In this document: piece after piece, positions 45,062-54,196 of the stretch
Numbering within the stretch: position 1 is the first letter of the stretch
Layout of the letters: each line of letters begins with the position of its first letter
Source of the DNA: Clostridia bacterium
GTDB taxonomy: Bacteria; Bacillota; Clostridia; Lachnospirales; Lachnospiraceae
DNA length: 64,000 nucleotides
Reading direction: 5' to 3'
Assembly: GCA_910574255.1 (NCBI GenBank)
Contig: CAJTAK010000001.1
Location: 1-64,000, forward strand
Made by a program: the position numbers and the translations under genes
Notes under the pieces: model-generated
Seen by the model: only the letters and a program-made list of their open reading frames with translations
The model's database searches: none
Told to the model about the DNA's origin: nothing

Positions 45062-46780
45062 ATGAGAGAACAGTGGATTGAGGCGCCTAAGATAGAGGGA
45101 AATCAGGAATTGGCCCAGAGGCTTCGGGTGAGTCCTTTGACGGTTCGGATGATTCGGAACCGGGCGGGGATGAGTGAAGAGGCTGTTCGGGATTATCTTT
45201 ACGGGGAGATCGGCAGTCTGGCGGATCCCCTGCTTATGAAAGGGATGAGTGAGGCGGTTCGTCTGCTTCGTGAGAAAAGGGATAATGGGGCTTCCGTCCG
45301 GATTATTGGAGATTATGATATTGACGGGGTAAATGCCACGCATATTCTTCTTACGGGGCTTAGGAGGATTGGGATTAAGGCGGATACGGTGATTCCGGAT
45401 CGGATGAGAGATGGATATGGGATTAATGAGAATCTGATTCGGGAGGCGGCTGAGGCCGGGATTGATACGATCGTTACTTGCGATAACGGAATTGCGGCGG
45501 CGGGGGAAATTGCTTTTGCCAAGGACTTAGGGATGACAGTATTGGTGACGGATCACCATGAGATCCCTTACCGGGAGGAAGCGGACGGAGGGCGCACGCC
45601 TGTTTTGCCGCCGGCAGATGTGATTGTGAATCCCAAGCAGGCAGATTGTGACTATCCTTTTAAATGCCTTTGCGGGGCGGCGGTTGCCTGGAGGCTTGTA
45701 CAGGCTCTCTACAGGGCAGAGGGGATTTCGGAGGAAGAGGCTCTTAATCTGGCGGAATTTGCGGCGGTTGCTACGGTGGGGGATATTATGGAGCTTACCG
45801 GAGAGAACCGAATCCTGGTTCGATATGGACTTAAGCGGCTGGAGCAGACGGGAAATTTTGGATATCGTGGACTGATTGCGGTAAATGGGCTGGAGGGAAA
45901 GAAGCTGACGGCCTATCACATCGGATTTGTGATTGGGCCCTGTATTAATGCCAGCGGACGGCTGGATACGGCGAAGCGTGCTTTGAATCTTCTGGGAGCG
46001 GAAACTCCCGGTCAGGCGGAAGAACTGGCAGGAGATCTGAAAGCCCTGAATGACAGCCGGAAAGCGCTGACTGTTAAGGGCACGGAGGAGGCCGTAAGGC
46101 AGATTGAGGAAACAACATTAAAGGCGGATCGGGTTTTGGTGGTGTATCTTCCGGATTGTCATGAGAGTCTGGCAGGTATTATCGCAGGCCGGATTCGGGA
46201 GCGCTATTATCGTCCCTGCTTTATTCTTACGAATGGGGAGGATGGAGTGAAAGGCTCCGGGCGTTCGATTCAGGGATATCACATGTTTGATGAGATGACG
46301 AAGGTTCGGGAATTATTTACCCGTTACGGGGGGCATCCTATGGCGGCCGGGCTTTCTATGGAGCCGGATAAAGTGGATGAGCTTCGCCGCCGGCTGAACG
46401 AGAACTGTACTTTGACAGAAGAGGATCTGCTGCCGAAGAAATCCTATGATGCGGTACTGCCCATACAGTATGCGGGTGAGCAGCTGATAGAAGAACTGGA
46501 GCTTCTGGAGCCTTTTGGAAAGGGAAATGAGAAGCCGCTTCTTGCGGCAGGAAATTTGCTGGTGAAAAGCGCCCGCATTATCGGGAAGAATGCCAATGTA
46601 CTGAAGCTTGTTTTGGAGGACGGGAAAGGCACTCGGATGGAAGCCATCAGCTTTGGAGATGTGGAGGGGGATCTGGAATACATAGAGAGCAAGGACAGGA
46701 TCTCTGTACTTTATTATCCGGAAATGAATGAATATATGGGACGGCGTACGGTTCAACTGGTGATTACGGCTTACCGTTAG
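45062..46780 (+). CDS. recJ: Single-stranded-DNA exonuclease RecJ-type (DHH family)
   Basis: 5'-3' single-strand DNA exonuclease in recombination and repair. About 572 residues. DHH-domain metal motifs: GDYDIDG near 80, VTCDNG, VTDHHEIP, then GPCINASGRL and the DHHA1 part with GRSIQGYHMFDEM and RYGGHPMAAG, and a C-terminal OB fold. I use the ATG at 45062, 7 nt after GGGGAG; an ATG at 45056 is too close. Confidence 0.92.
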   Translation: MREQWIEAPKIEGNQELAQRLRVSPLTVRMIRNRAGMSEEAVRDYLYGEIGSLADPLLMKGMSEAVRLLREKRDNGASVRIIGDYDIDGVNATHILLTGLRRIGIKADTVIPDRMRDGYGINENLIREAAEAGIDTIVTCDNGIAAAGEIAFAKDLGMTVLVTDHHEIPYREEADGGRTPVLPPADVIVNPKQADCDYPFKCLCGAAVAWRLVQALYRAEGISEEEALNLAEFAAVATVGDIMELTGENRILVRYGLKRLEQTGNFGYRGLIAVNGLEGKKLTAYHIGFVIGPCINASGRLDTAKRALNLLGAETPGQAEELAGDLKALNDSRKALTVKGTEEAVRQIEETTLKADRVLVVYLPDCHESLAGIIAGRIRERYYRPCFILTNGEDGVKGSGRSIQGYHMFDEMTKVRELFTRYGGHPMAAGLSMEPDKVDELRRRLNENCTLTEEDLLPKKSYDAVLPIQYAGEQLIEELELLEPFGKGNEKPLLAAGNLLVKSARIIGKNANVLKLVLEDGKGTRMEAISFGDVEGDLEYIESKDRISVLYYPEMNEYMGRRTVQLVITAYR

Positions 46781-46805
46781 CGCAGATGGGGCGGTTTGTA
46801 AAGTG

Positions 46806-46834
46806 TTGTCAAATGGAAAAAACCGTGCTATAAT
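46806..46834 (+). promoter_or_regulatory. Promoter of apt
   Basis: TTGTCA (46806-46811), 17-nt spacer, TATAAT (46829-46834). Transcription would start near 46841, giving a 225-nt leader that contains the tandem repeats. Confidence 0.75.
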
Positions 46835-46896
46835 TAGTTCCATTAATGAACAGGGGCGGGTACTCTGTTGTTTTGTATGTCACTTATTATTGGGAT

Positions 46897-47050
46897 AAAC
46901 ACCCTATGGGCATATTTTTATGCACAAAAAAACATGTGCATATTGAGGAAACACCCTGCGGGTATACCTTTATGCACAAAAAACATGTGCATATTGAGGA
47001 AACACCCTACGGGTATACCTTTATGCACAAAAAACATGTGCATATTGAGG
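46897..47050 (+). repeat. Three tandem 51-52-bp repeats in the apt leader
   Basis: Units start at 46897, 46949 and 47000 with AAACACCCT and end with CATATTGAGG. Units 2 and 3 are almost the same; unit 1 is more different and one A longer. Each unit carries two dyads: ACCCTACGGGT-like and TATGCACA...TGTGCATA. Each ends with a GAGGAAA that could bind ribosomes. A frame of 74 codons (46846-47070) runs through all three and overlaps the apt start as ATGA. Confidence 0.85.
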
Positions 47051-47066
47051 AAAGGAGCATAAAGGG

Positions 47067-47591
47067 ATGAAAAAACTGGAAGAATATGTAAGAAGTATTC
47101 CGGATTTTCCGGAGAAAGGGATTATTTTTCGTGATGTGACTTCTGTGCTGCAGGATGCGGATGGCCTGCATTTGGCTATAGATTCCATGCAGGAGCTTTT
47201 AAAAGACGTGGATTTTGACGTGGTGGTAGGAGCTGAATCCAGAGGCTTTGTGTTTGGAACGCCCATTGCTTATAATCTGCATAAGCCCTTTGTGCTGGTA
47301 CGTAAGAAAGGCAAACTGCCCTGTGAGACCATTTCCAAGGAATATGATTTGGAGTATGGAAGTGCGGTGATTGAGATGCATAAGGATTCTATTAAGCCGG
47401 GACAGAAAGTGGTTCTGGTGGATGACCTCATTGCTACGGGCGGAACCATACAGGCGGCTGCGGAGCTGGTGGAGTCCCTGGGTGGAGAGGTTGTGAAGAT
47501 TATCTTCCTTATGGAGCTTGCAGGTCTTAAAGGCAGGGAGAAGCTTGCCAAGTATGATGTGGCGTCTGTGATCTGCTACGAGGGGAATTAA
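47067..47591 (+). CDS. apt: Adenine phosphoribosyltransferase
   Basis: Purine salvage: adenine + PRPP to AMP. 174 residues. Visible: IPDFPEKGIIFRDVT, VGAESRGFVFG, RKKGKLPCE, and the PRPP motif VVLVDDLIATGGT near residue 120. Start preceded by AAAGGAG. Confidence 0.96.
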   Translation: MKKLEEYVRSIPDFPEKGIIFRDVTSVLQDADGLHLAIDSMQELLKDVDFDVVVGAESRGFVFGTPIAYNLHKPFVLVRKKGKLPCETISKEYDLEYGSAVIEMHKDSIKPGQKVVLVDDLIATGGTIQAAAELVESLGGEVVKIIFLMELAGLKGREKLAKYDVASVICYEGN

Positions 47592-47696
47592 TGCATTTTG
47601 CAAAAGCGCCTCTATAATAGTTATTTTTGTATATATGGCAGCGTGTCGGGCGAACATGTGGGTTTAGAAATGGAACAAGAAGCAGGTGGTTGACAG

Positions 47697-50003
47697 ATGG
47701 CAGAAATGAAGATTGGCGTAAAAGACCGGGATGGAGTCTTGACCAGAGCTGATGAGAATGTAAAGACCATGCAGGATTTTACGGATCCGGCGGAGCTTTA
47801 TCAGGAATTGCTCAAAAGCGTACGGAAGTACCATCCATCCACGGATATTTCCATGATTGAAAAAGCATATCGAATTGCCTCTGAAGCTCATGAGGGGCAG
47901 CTTCGCAAATCGGGTGAACCTTATATCATTCATCCTCTTTGTGTTGCCATCATTCTGGCGGATCTGGAGCTGGATAAGGAGACGATTGTGGCAGGGCTTC
48001 TTCATGATGCGGTGGAAGATACGGTTATGACCACGGATGAGATTGCCCGGGAGTTCAGTGATGAGGTGGCGCTTTTGGTGGACGGCGTTACTAAGCTGGG
48101 GCAGTTGTCTTACTCCAAGGATAAGATTGAGATTCAGGCGGAGAATCTGCGGAAGATGTTTCTTGCTATGGCAAAGGACATCCGTGTGATTTTGATTAAG
48201 CTGGCAGACCGTTTGCACAATATGCGCACGCTCCAGTATATGAAACCGGAGAAGCAGAAGGAAAAGGCCCGGGAGACTATGGACATTTATGCCCCGGTTG
48301 CCCAGAGGCTCGGTATTTCCAAAGTAAAGAATGAACTGGACGATTTGTCCTTAAAGTATCTGGAGCCGGAGGTTTATTATGAACTGAAGGAGCAGATTTC
48401 CGATAAAAAGAGTGCAAGAGAGGCTTTTGTACAAGAGATTGTAAGTCAGGTAAAGCACCATATGGAGAATGCAGGGATTGATGCCCATGTGGACGGCCGG
48501 GTCAAGCACTTTTTCAGCATTTATAAAAAAATGGTGAACCAGAATAAGACGCTGGATCAGATCTATGATTTGTTTGCAGTGAGGATTATTGTGGACACGG
48601 TGAAGGACTGCTATGCAGCTCTTGGAGTGATCCACGAGATGTACACGCCGATTCCGGGGCGGTTCAAGGACTATGTGGCTATGCCCAAGCCCAATATGTA
48701 CCAGTCTCTTCACACGACGCTTATAGGGCCCAACGGACAGCCCTTTGAGATTCAGATTCGTACCTTTGAGATGCATAAGACTGCCGAGTACGGAATTGCG
48801 GCTCATTGGAAGTACAAGGAGAGCAGTGACGGCAGGAAAACCGTAGATCAGCAGGAAGCGGAGAAGATGAGCTGGCTGCGGCAGATTCTGGAATGGCAGA
48901 GGGATATGTCTGACAACAAGGAATTTATGAACCTGCTGAAAAGCGATTTGGATCTGTTTTCTGAGAGTGTTTACTGTTTTACGCCTTCCGGGGACGTGAA
49001 AACTCTGCCCAGCGGCTCTACACCCATCGATTTTGCCTACAGTGTTCACAGCGCTGTGGGGAACCGGATGATTGGCGCCCGTGTAAATGGAAAGCTGGTT
49101 ACGATTGATTATACCATACAGAATGGAGACCGCATTGAGGTGCTGACCTCTCAGAATTCCAGAGGGCCCAGCCGTGACTGGCTGAATGTGGTAAAGAGTA
49201 CTCAGGCGAAAAATAAGATTAATCAATGGTTCAAGCACCAGTTTAAGGATGAAAATATACTTAAGGGCAAGGAACTGCTGGCTCAATACTGCAAGGTAAA
49301 GTCCATTAATATGCACGATATTATGAAGCCGGAATTTCAGAATGTGGTAATGAGGAAATACGGCTTTCGGGACTGGGACTCTGTTTTGGCAGCCGTTGGT
49401 CACGGAGGTTTAAAAGAAGGTCAGGTCATCAATAAGATGACAGAGGAGTATGAGAAGCTCCATAAGAAAGAAGTTACCGATGAAAAGGTATTGGAGGCGG
49501 TTACAGACAATAAGGACAGTAAGATTCGGATAGCCAAGTCCAAGAGCGGAATTGTGGTTAAAGGGCTTGCGGATGTGTCTGTGCGGTTTTCCAAATGCTG
49601 CAGCCCGGTACCGGGAGATGAGATTATTGGCTTTGTAACCCGGGGCAGAGGGGTATCCATCCATCGAACGGACTGCATCAATGTGCTGAATCTCCAGGAG
49701 CTTGAGCGGCGTCGCCTTATTGATGCAGAGTGGCAGGATATGGGAGCGATTGCTTCCGGAGAAAAATATACTACAGAGATTAAAATTTATGCCAATAACC
49801 GGACGGGATTGCTGGTGGATATTTCCCGTATATTTACAGAGCGGAACATTGATATGACCAGTATTAATGTGCGGACCAGCAAGCAGGGGACGGCGACCAT
49901 CTCCATTACCTTTGATATTGGAGGTAAGGACGAACTGCAGCGGATTGCAGAGAAGCTGCATCAGGTGGAGAGTGTACTGGATATTGAGCGGGCTATGGGC
50001 TGA
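47697..50003 (+). CDS. relA: Bifunctional (p)ppGpp synthetase/hydrolase
   Basis: Makes and degrades the stringent-response alarmone. 768 residues. HD hydrolase domain with H and HD (GLLHDAVEDT near 103), synthetase domain with YQSLHTTLIGP and IQIRTFEMH, TGS domain (VYCFTPSGDVKTLPSGSTPIDFAY, read in parts), zinc-finger region with SKCCSPVPGD, and a C-terminal ACT domain (YANNRTGLLVDIS). Hydrolase residues look intact, so it is of the Rel type. AGGTGG precedes the start. Confidence 0.95.
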   Translation: MAEMKIGVKDRDGVLTRADENVKTMQDFTDPAELYQELLKSVRKYHPSTDISMIEKAYRIASEAHEGQLRKSGEPYIIHPLCVAIILADLELDKETIVAGLLHDAVEDTVMTTDEIAREFSDEVALLVDGVTKLGQLSYSKDKIEIQAENLRKMFLAMAKDIRVILIKLADRLHNMRTLQYMKPEKQKEKARETMDIYAPVAQRLGISKVKNELDDLSLKYLEPEVYYELKEQISDKKSAREAFVQEIVSQVKHHMENAGIDAHVDGRVKHFFSIYKKMVNQNKTLDQIYDLFAVRIIVDTVKDCYAALGVIHEMYTPIPGRFKDYVAMPKPNMYQSLHTTLIGPNGQPFEIQIRTFEMHKTAEYGIAAHWKYKESSDGRKTVDQQEAEKMSWLRQILEWQRDMSDNKEFMNLLKSDLDLFSESVYCFTPSGDVKTLPSGSTPIDFAYSVHSAVGNRMIGARVNGKLVTIDYTIQNGDRIEVLTSQNSRGPSRDWLNVVKSTQAKNKINQWFKHQFKDENILKGKELLAQYCKVKSINMHDIMKPEFQNVVMRKYGFRDWDSVLAAVGHGGLKEGQVINKMTEEYEKLHKKEVTDEKVLEAVTDNKDSKIRIAKSKSGIVVKGLADVSVRFSKCCSPVPGDEIIGFVTRGRGVSIHRTDCINVLNLQELERRRLIDAEWQDMGAIASGEKYTTEIKIYANNRTGLLVDISRIFTERNIDMTSINVRTSKQGTATISITFDIGGKDELQRIAEKLHQVESVLDIERAMG

Positions 50004-50057
50004 CAGAGACAAAAAGGGCAGGATGGACTGCCGAAGGAAGAAAGGAAGACAGGCAGA

Positions 50058-50684
50058 ATGAAGATAGAGACGCTTGCTTTAGGGGATGTGAGAACCAATT
50101 GCTATCTTCTGATACAGGAGAAGACAAAGGAAGCTATTGTGGTGGATCCGGCGGATCGGGCTGATGTGATTGCAAGGAAAGCCATGGACGAGGGATTGAC
50201 TTTAAAGGCCATTTTCCTGACTCATGGTCACGGAGATCACATTCTTGCAGTTTCCGATCTGAAACGGGACTTTGGGCTGAAGGTCTATGCCGCAGAGGCG
50301 GAAAAGCCATTGCTTTTGGAACCATCCCAGAACTTATCAAAGGCTCTTTTTGGAGTAGCAGTTACAGTCTGTCCGGATGTACTGTTGAAGGATGGGCAGG
50401 AGTTTGAAGAAGCAGGTATGCATTTCTGCTTTCTTCACACGCCGGGACATACACCGGGAGGCGGCTGTTATTATCTGCCTGAGGAGAGGGTGCTGTTTAG
50501 CGGAGATACGTTATTCTGCGGTTCCATAGGGCGGACGGATTTTCCGGGAGGAAGCTTATCCGAGTTAGTGCGCTCAGTAAAGGAAAAGCTTCTGATATTG
50601 CCGGAGGACGTGAAGGTGTATCCGGGCCATGAGGAAATGACCACCATTGGGCATGAAAAGAAATATAATCCATATATGGGATAA
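50058..50684 (+). CDS. MBL-fold hydrolase (glyoxalase II-like)
   Basis: 208 residues, metallo-beta-lactamase fold. Metal motifs THGHGDHI near 55, HTPGHTPGG near 135, FSGDTLF and YPGHEEMTTIG. Resembles YqgX/BaeB proteins, which cleave thioesters; substrate not known. Follows relA by 54 nt and precedes hemZ, a frequent order in Clostridia. Confidence 0.87.
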   Translation: MKIETLALGDVRTNCYLLIQEKTKEAIVVDPADRADVIARKAMDEGLTLKAIFLTHGHGDHILAVSDLKRDFGLKVYAAEAEKPLLLEPSQNLSKALFGVAVTVCPDVLLKDGQEFEEAGMHFCFLHTPGHTPGGGCYYLPEERVLFSGDTLFCGSIGRTDFPGGSLSELVRSVKEKLLILPEDVKVYPGHEEMTTIGHEKKYNPYMG

Positions 50685-50699
50685 AAAGTGAGCAGAATC

Positions 50700-52160
50700 A
50701 TGATTGAAGTAAAGGTGAATCAGGAAAGCTTTGCATACGATATTCATTCGTTGATTAAAGCTTTTTACCCGGAAGAGGAAGTAAATGTCCGTGAAAAGGA
50801 GACGTTTACAGAAGATACATTCCTGCAGATAGCGGTGGATGTGAGGGATGAGGAAATCGAATTTGCATTATACGAAAATCAGGCTCTTCAAAAGAAGAGC
50901 CGTGTTTGTGTGAAGAATCCGGAACGAAAGCTGGTTAAGAATCAATTAAAGCAGTTGATTTATAGTGTACTTTCCGATTATACGGGAAGGACTTTGCCCT
51001 GGGGAACCCTTACGGGCATTCGTCCGGTGAAGATTCCCATGGCTATGCTGGAACAGGGCAGCTCCAATGTGGAGATCGCAGATTATATGCGCAGCACCTA
51101 TCTTTGCAGTAATGAAAAGACGGCCCTGGCCATTTCCATTGCAAACAGGGAACGGGAGGTGCTGAAGGGGCTGGATTATCAGGATGGCTATAGCCTCTAT
51201 GTGGGAATTCCGTTTTGTCCAAGCATCTGCCTGTACTGCTCATTTTCTTCCTCTCCTTTGAAGCTCTGGGAGAAACAGGTAGAAAATTATCTGCAAGCGC
51301 TTTTTTCGGAACTTCGTTTTATTGGAAAGGCTTATAAGGGACGGAAGCTGAATACGATTTATGTAGGCGGCGGCACACCCACTACGCTTACGGCTTCCCA
51401 ACTGGAGCGTTTGCTGGGCGTCCTTGAGGAATGCTTTGACTATGGATATCTTAAGGAGCTGACAGTGGAGGCCGGCCGGCCGGACAGTGTAACGCTGGAA
51501 AAATTTCAGGTGCTGAAGGCCCATGGAGTGACCCGTGTCTCAGTAAATCCTCAAACCATGAATCAGAAGACGCTCTGTCTGATCGGCCGGAAGCATACGG
51601 TGGAGCAGACGAAGGAAGCTTTTTATCTGGCAAGGGAAGCCGGCTTTGACAACATTAACATGGATTTGATTGTGGGGCTGCCGGGAGAAGAGCTGCCGCA
51701 GGTGCAGCACACCTTGGAAGAACTTCAGATTTTGAAGCCGGACAGTATTACGGTCCATTCTCTGGCGGTGAAACGTGCGGCACGCCTTAGACTGTTTCAG
51801 GATGAGTACCGGGAGATGGGGCTGAAAAATAGTCAGGAAATTATGGATCTGGCTTATTTAAGCTGTGCGGAGCAGCAGCTTTATCCCTACTATTTGTACC
51901 GTCAGAAGAATATGGCAGGAAATTTTGAAAATGTAGGGTATGCAAAGGTTGACAAAGCAGGAATTTACAATATACTGATTATGGAGGAGAAACAGACCAT
52001 TCTGGCAGCAGGAGCAGGGGCGGCATCGAAGTTTGTATTGAACGCAGATCATATAGAGCGTGTGGAGAATGTAAAGGATGTGGCTCAGTATATCAGCCGG
52101 ATTGAGGAAATGATAGAGCGCAAAAGAAGTTTTTTACTGCGTTGCGGAACTGGAATATAG
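50700..52160 (+). CDS. hemZ: Coproporphyrinogen dehydrogenase-like radical SAM protein HemZ
   Basis: 486 residues. N-terminal extra domain of about 160 residues (normal for HemZ, absent in HemN), then the radical SAM motif as CPSICLYC near 175, GGGTPTTL, and SVNPQTMNQKTL with the later DLIVGLPGE. May oxidise coproporphyrinogen III or use haem in another way; many anaerobes keep it without full haem synthesis. A GTG at 50688 is an alternative start. Confidence 0.85.
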   Translation: MIEVKVNQESFAYDIHSLIKAFYPEEEVNVREKETFTEDTFLQIAVDVRDEEIEFALYENQALQKKSRVCVKNPERKLVKNQLKQLIYSVLSDYTGRTLPWGTLTGIRPVKIPMAMLEQGSSNVEIADYMRSTYLCSNEKTALAISIANREREVLKGLDYQDGYSLYVGIPFCPSICLYCSFSSSPLKLWEKQVENYLQALFSELRFIGKAYKGRKLNTIYVGGGTPTTLTASQLERLLGVLEECFDYGYLKELTVEAGRPDSVTLEKFQVLKAHGVTRVSVNPQTMNQKTLCLIGRKHTVEQTKEAFYLAREAGFDNINMDLIVGLPGEELPQVQHTLEELQILKPDSITVHSLAVKRAARLRLFQDEYREMGLKNSQEIMDLAYLSCAEQQLYPYYLYRQKNMAGNFENVGYAKVDKAGIYNILIMEEKQTILAAGAGAASKFVLNADHIERVENVKDVAQYISRIEEMIERKRSFLLRCGTGI

Positions 52161-52174
52161 AATTGGGTGAGACG

Positions 52175-52798
52175 ATGAGTGTGGCAGCATTGAAAGATAA
52201 GTTCGCAGACGATTGGGCGATGTTTGAGGAGGACATCACAAAAGAGTTGAGGCATAGTATCAGTGTCAGCAATCTGGCTTACTGTGTTGCAAAGCAGCTT
52301 GGACTCTATGAGGATCAGTGCCATGAGCTGGCAGTGGCGGGAATTCTCCATGATATAGGGAAGCTTAGGGTTTCCGGTTATCTCTATGGCAGAAATGAAG
52401 ATACCTTGAATATTGAGGAAATGAAATATGTCCGAATGCATCCAAGATTGGGATATGAGATTTTGATTCGCTATGATTTTTCGGATAATATTTTGGAGAG
52501 TATCCTGTATCATCATGAGAACTATGATGGCTCTGGATATCCGGAAAATCTGGCAGGTGATCAGATACCTATGGGGGCAAGGATTCTAAGGGTTTGTGAT
52601 ACATATGCAGCACTTACCTCAGATCGCCCTTATCGAGGCGCCTTTGATAAGAATACGGCTATTGAATTGATGATCGAGGAAATAAAAAATTTTGACATGA
52701 AGGTGTTTCTGGCGTTCCAGCTTGTGATTCATGATGAAGAGAAGCAGGAGAAATGGGCGCCGAGAAGCTTTAGGGTTGGAATTCTGGAATTGGAATAA
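52175..52798 (+). CDS. HD-GYP-type metal-dependent phosphohydrolase
   Basis: 207 residues, one domain. HD motif in GILHDIGKLRVS, then MHPRLGYEIL and HHENYDGSGYP, which holds the GYP variation of cyclic-di-GMP phosphodiesterases. No receiver or other sensory domain. Start at 52175 by GGGTGAG just upstream; the frame is open from 52142. The gene sits between hemZ and hisS; substrate cannot be stated. Confidence 0.8.
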   Translation: MSVAALKDKFADDWAMFEEDITKELRHSISVSNLAYCVAKQLGLYEDQCHELAVAGILHDIGKLRVSGYLYGRNEDTLNIEEMKYVRMHPRLGYEILIRYDFSDNILESILYHHENYDGSGYPENLAGDQIPMGARILRVCDTYAALTSDRPYRGAFDKNTAIELMIEEIKNFDMKVFLAFQLVIHDEEKQEKWAPRSFRVGILELE

Positions 52799-52819
52799 GT
52801 ATAACAGGAGGACTAAAAT

Positions 52820-54064
52820 ATGATTACACAAGCTCCAAGAGGTGTGGAGGATTGGTACGGCGAGCGGATGCACAGGCGTGCTTATGTAGAAAAGCTGGCC
52901 AGAGAACTGGCCAGAAGCTATCATATGACAGAGATTGTCACCCCCATGTTTGAGCATACCGTGCTGTTTCAGCGTGGCGTGGGGGAGACTACAGATGTAG
53001 TGCAGAAGGAGATGTATACATTTACAGATAAGGGGGATCGGAGCATTACCTTAAAGCCAGAGGGGACCGCAGGGGTGATGCGTGCTTACCTGGAGCATAA
53101 TATGTATGCCAATCCTGCTCCGGCCAAGCTGTATTATGTAACGCAGGCTTTCCGATATGAAAAGCCTCAGAGCGGCCGTCTGCGTCAGCATCACCAGTTT
53201 GGGGTGGAATTTGTGGGCACAAAAAGCCCGCTGGCAGAGGTGGAATTGATTTCTCTGGTTACATCTTTTATAAAGAGACTGGGACTTAAAGATGCAAAGC
53301 TTCATATCAATAGTATTGGCTGTCCCAATTGTAAAAAGACTTATAATGATGCCCTTCTTTCTTATTTAAGAAAGCATGAAGACAAGCTGTGTCCCACCTG
53401 CCGGGAGCGGATGCAGAAGAATCCTTTACGTGTTATTGACTGCAAGGTTCCGGAATGTAAGGAGATTGTGAAGGATGCCCCCAGAACCATAGAGTATCTG
53501 GATGATGAGTGCCGAATTCATTTTGATGAGCTTCAGAGTCTTTTAACCCAGATGGGGATTCCCTTTGAGGTTGATACGGGAATTGTACGGGGATTGGATT
53601 ATTACACAAAGACCGTGTTTGAGTTTGTGAACCAGGACGGCTTTACCCTCTGCGGCGGCGGACGCTATGACGGCCTGATTCATGAGATTGACGAGAAACA
53701 GGACATTCCTTCCGTAGGCTTTGGAATGGGAATTGAGCGGATTCTCTATTTCCTGGAAAAGGAGGGCGTGGAGCTTCCGGCTATGGAGACACCGGATCTT
53801 TACGTGGGAATTTTGGGAGCCGAGGCAAAAGCCAGAGCTTATAAGCTGGTAAATGAGATCCGCAGCCATGGGTTGATTGTGGAGACGGATTATATGGATC
53901 GCAGCGTGAAGGCTCAGATGAAATATGCCAACAAGATTGGTGCAAAAAAGGTTGTGATTATCGGCGAAAATGAGCTTGAAAAGGATGCGGCAAATGTAAA
54001 AGATATGGCAACAGGGGAGCAGACGGAAGTGAAGCTTTCCGAACTGCCAAAGCTGTTTGTATAA
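52820..54064 (+). CDS. hisS: Histidyl-tRNA synthetase
   Basis: Class II aminoacyl-tRNA synthetase, 414 residues. Motif 2 ([17 protein letters not shown]), histidine motifs [11 protein letters not shown] and GGGRYDGL, and the C-terminal anticodon domain (from about 320). AGGAGG 10 nt before the start. Confidence 0.96.
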   Translation: MITQAPRGVEDWYGERMHRRAYVEKLARELARSYHMTEIVTPMFEHTVLFQRGVGETTDVVQKEMYTFTDKGDRSITLKPEGTAGVMRAYLEHNMYANPAPAKLYYVTQAFRYEKPQSGRLRQHHQFGVEFVGTKSPLAEVELISLVTSFIKRLGLKDAKLHINSIGCPNCKKTYNDALLSYLRKHEDKLCPTCRERMQKNPLRVIDCKVPECKEIVKDAPRTIEYLDDECRIHFDELQSLLTQMGIPFEVDTGIVRGLDYYTKTVFEFVNQDGFTLCGGGRYDGLIHEIDEKQDIPSVGFGMGIERILYFLEKEGVELPAMETPDLYVGILGAEAKARAYKLVNEIRSHGLIVETDYMDRSVKAQMKYANKIGAKKVVIIGENELEKDAANVKDMATGEQTEVKLSELPKLFV

Positions 54065-54079
54065 TTATAGAAGTGAAAA

Positions 54080-54190
54080 ACAGCAGCATTCAGAACAGTG
54101 CCAGAACAATTTACAGACACAGCTTTAAGTGGCTGGGAATTGTTCTATATAAGAGGTGCTGGAGGAATGCTGCGGAACTTAATAAGGAGG
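54080..54190 (+). ncRNA. Leader-like RNA structure before aspS
   Basis: Same design as at 42681: GCAGCATTC (54083-54091)/GAATGCTGC (54165-54173), a GTGC/GGTGC middle stem, and AGAACAATT (54103-54111)/AATTGTTCT (54138-54146), with TTTACAGAC and GGCTGG inside and GCGGAACTT before AAGGAGG. It lies between hisS and aspS. There is no T-box sequence, so it is not a tRNA-sensing T-box. Confidence 0.65.
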
Positions 54191-54196
54191 CTAGAG

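Noticed and set aside
46897-47050. CRISPR array
   Set aside because: The units adjoin with no spacers between them, and there are no cas genes.
48351-49403. Open frame of 350 codons antisense to relA
   Set aside because: Same reason: shadow of a strongly conserved gene.
54080-54190. T-box riboswitch before aspS
   Set aside because: No TGGNACCGCG antiterminator sequence and no terminator; the structure also occurs before secDF.
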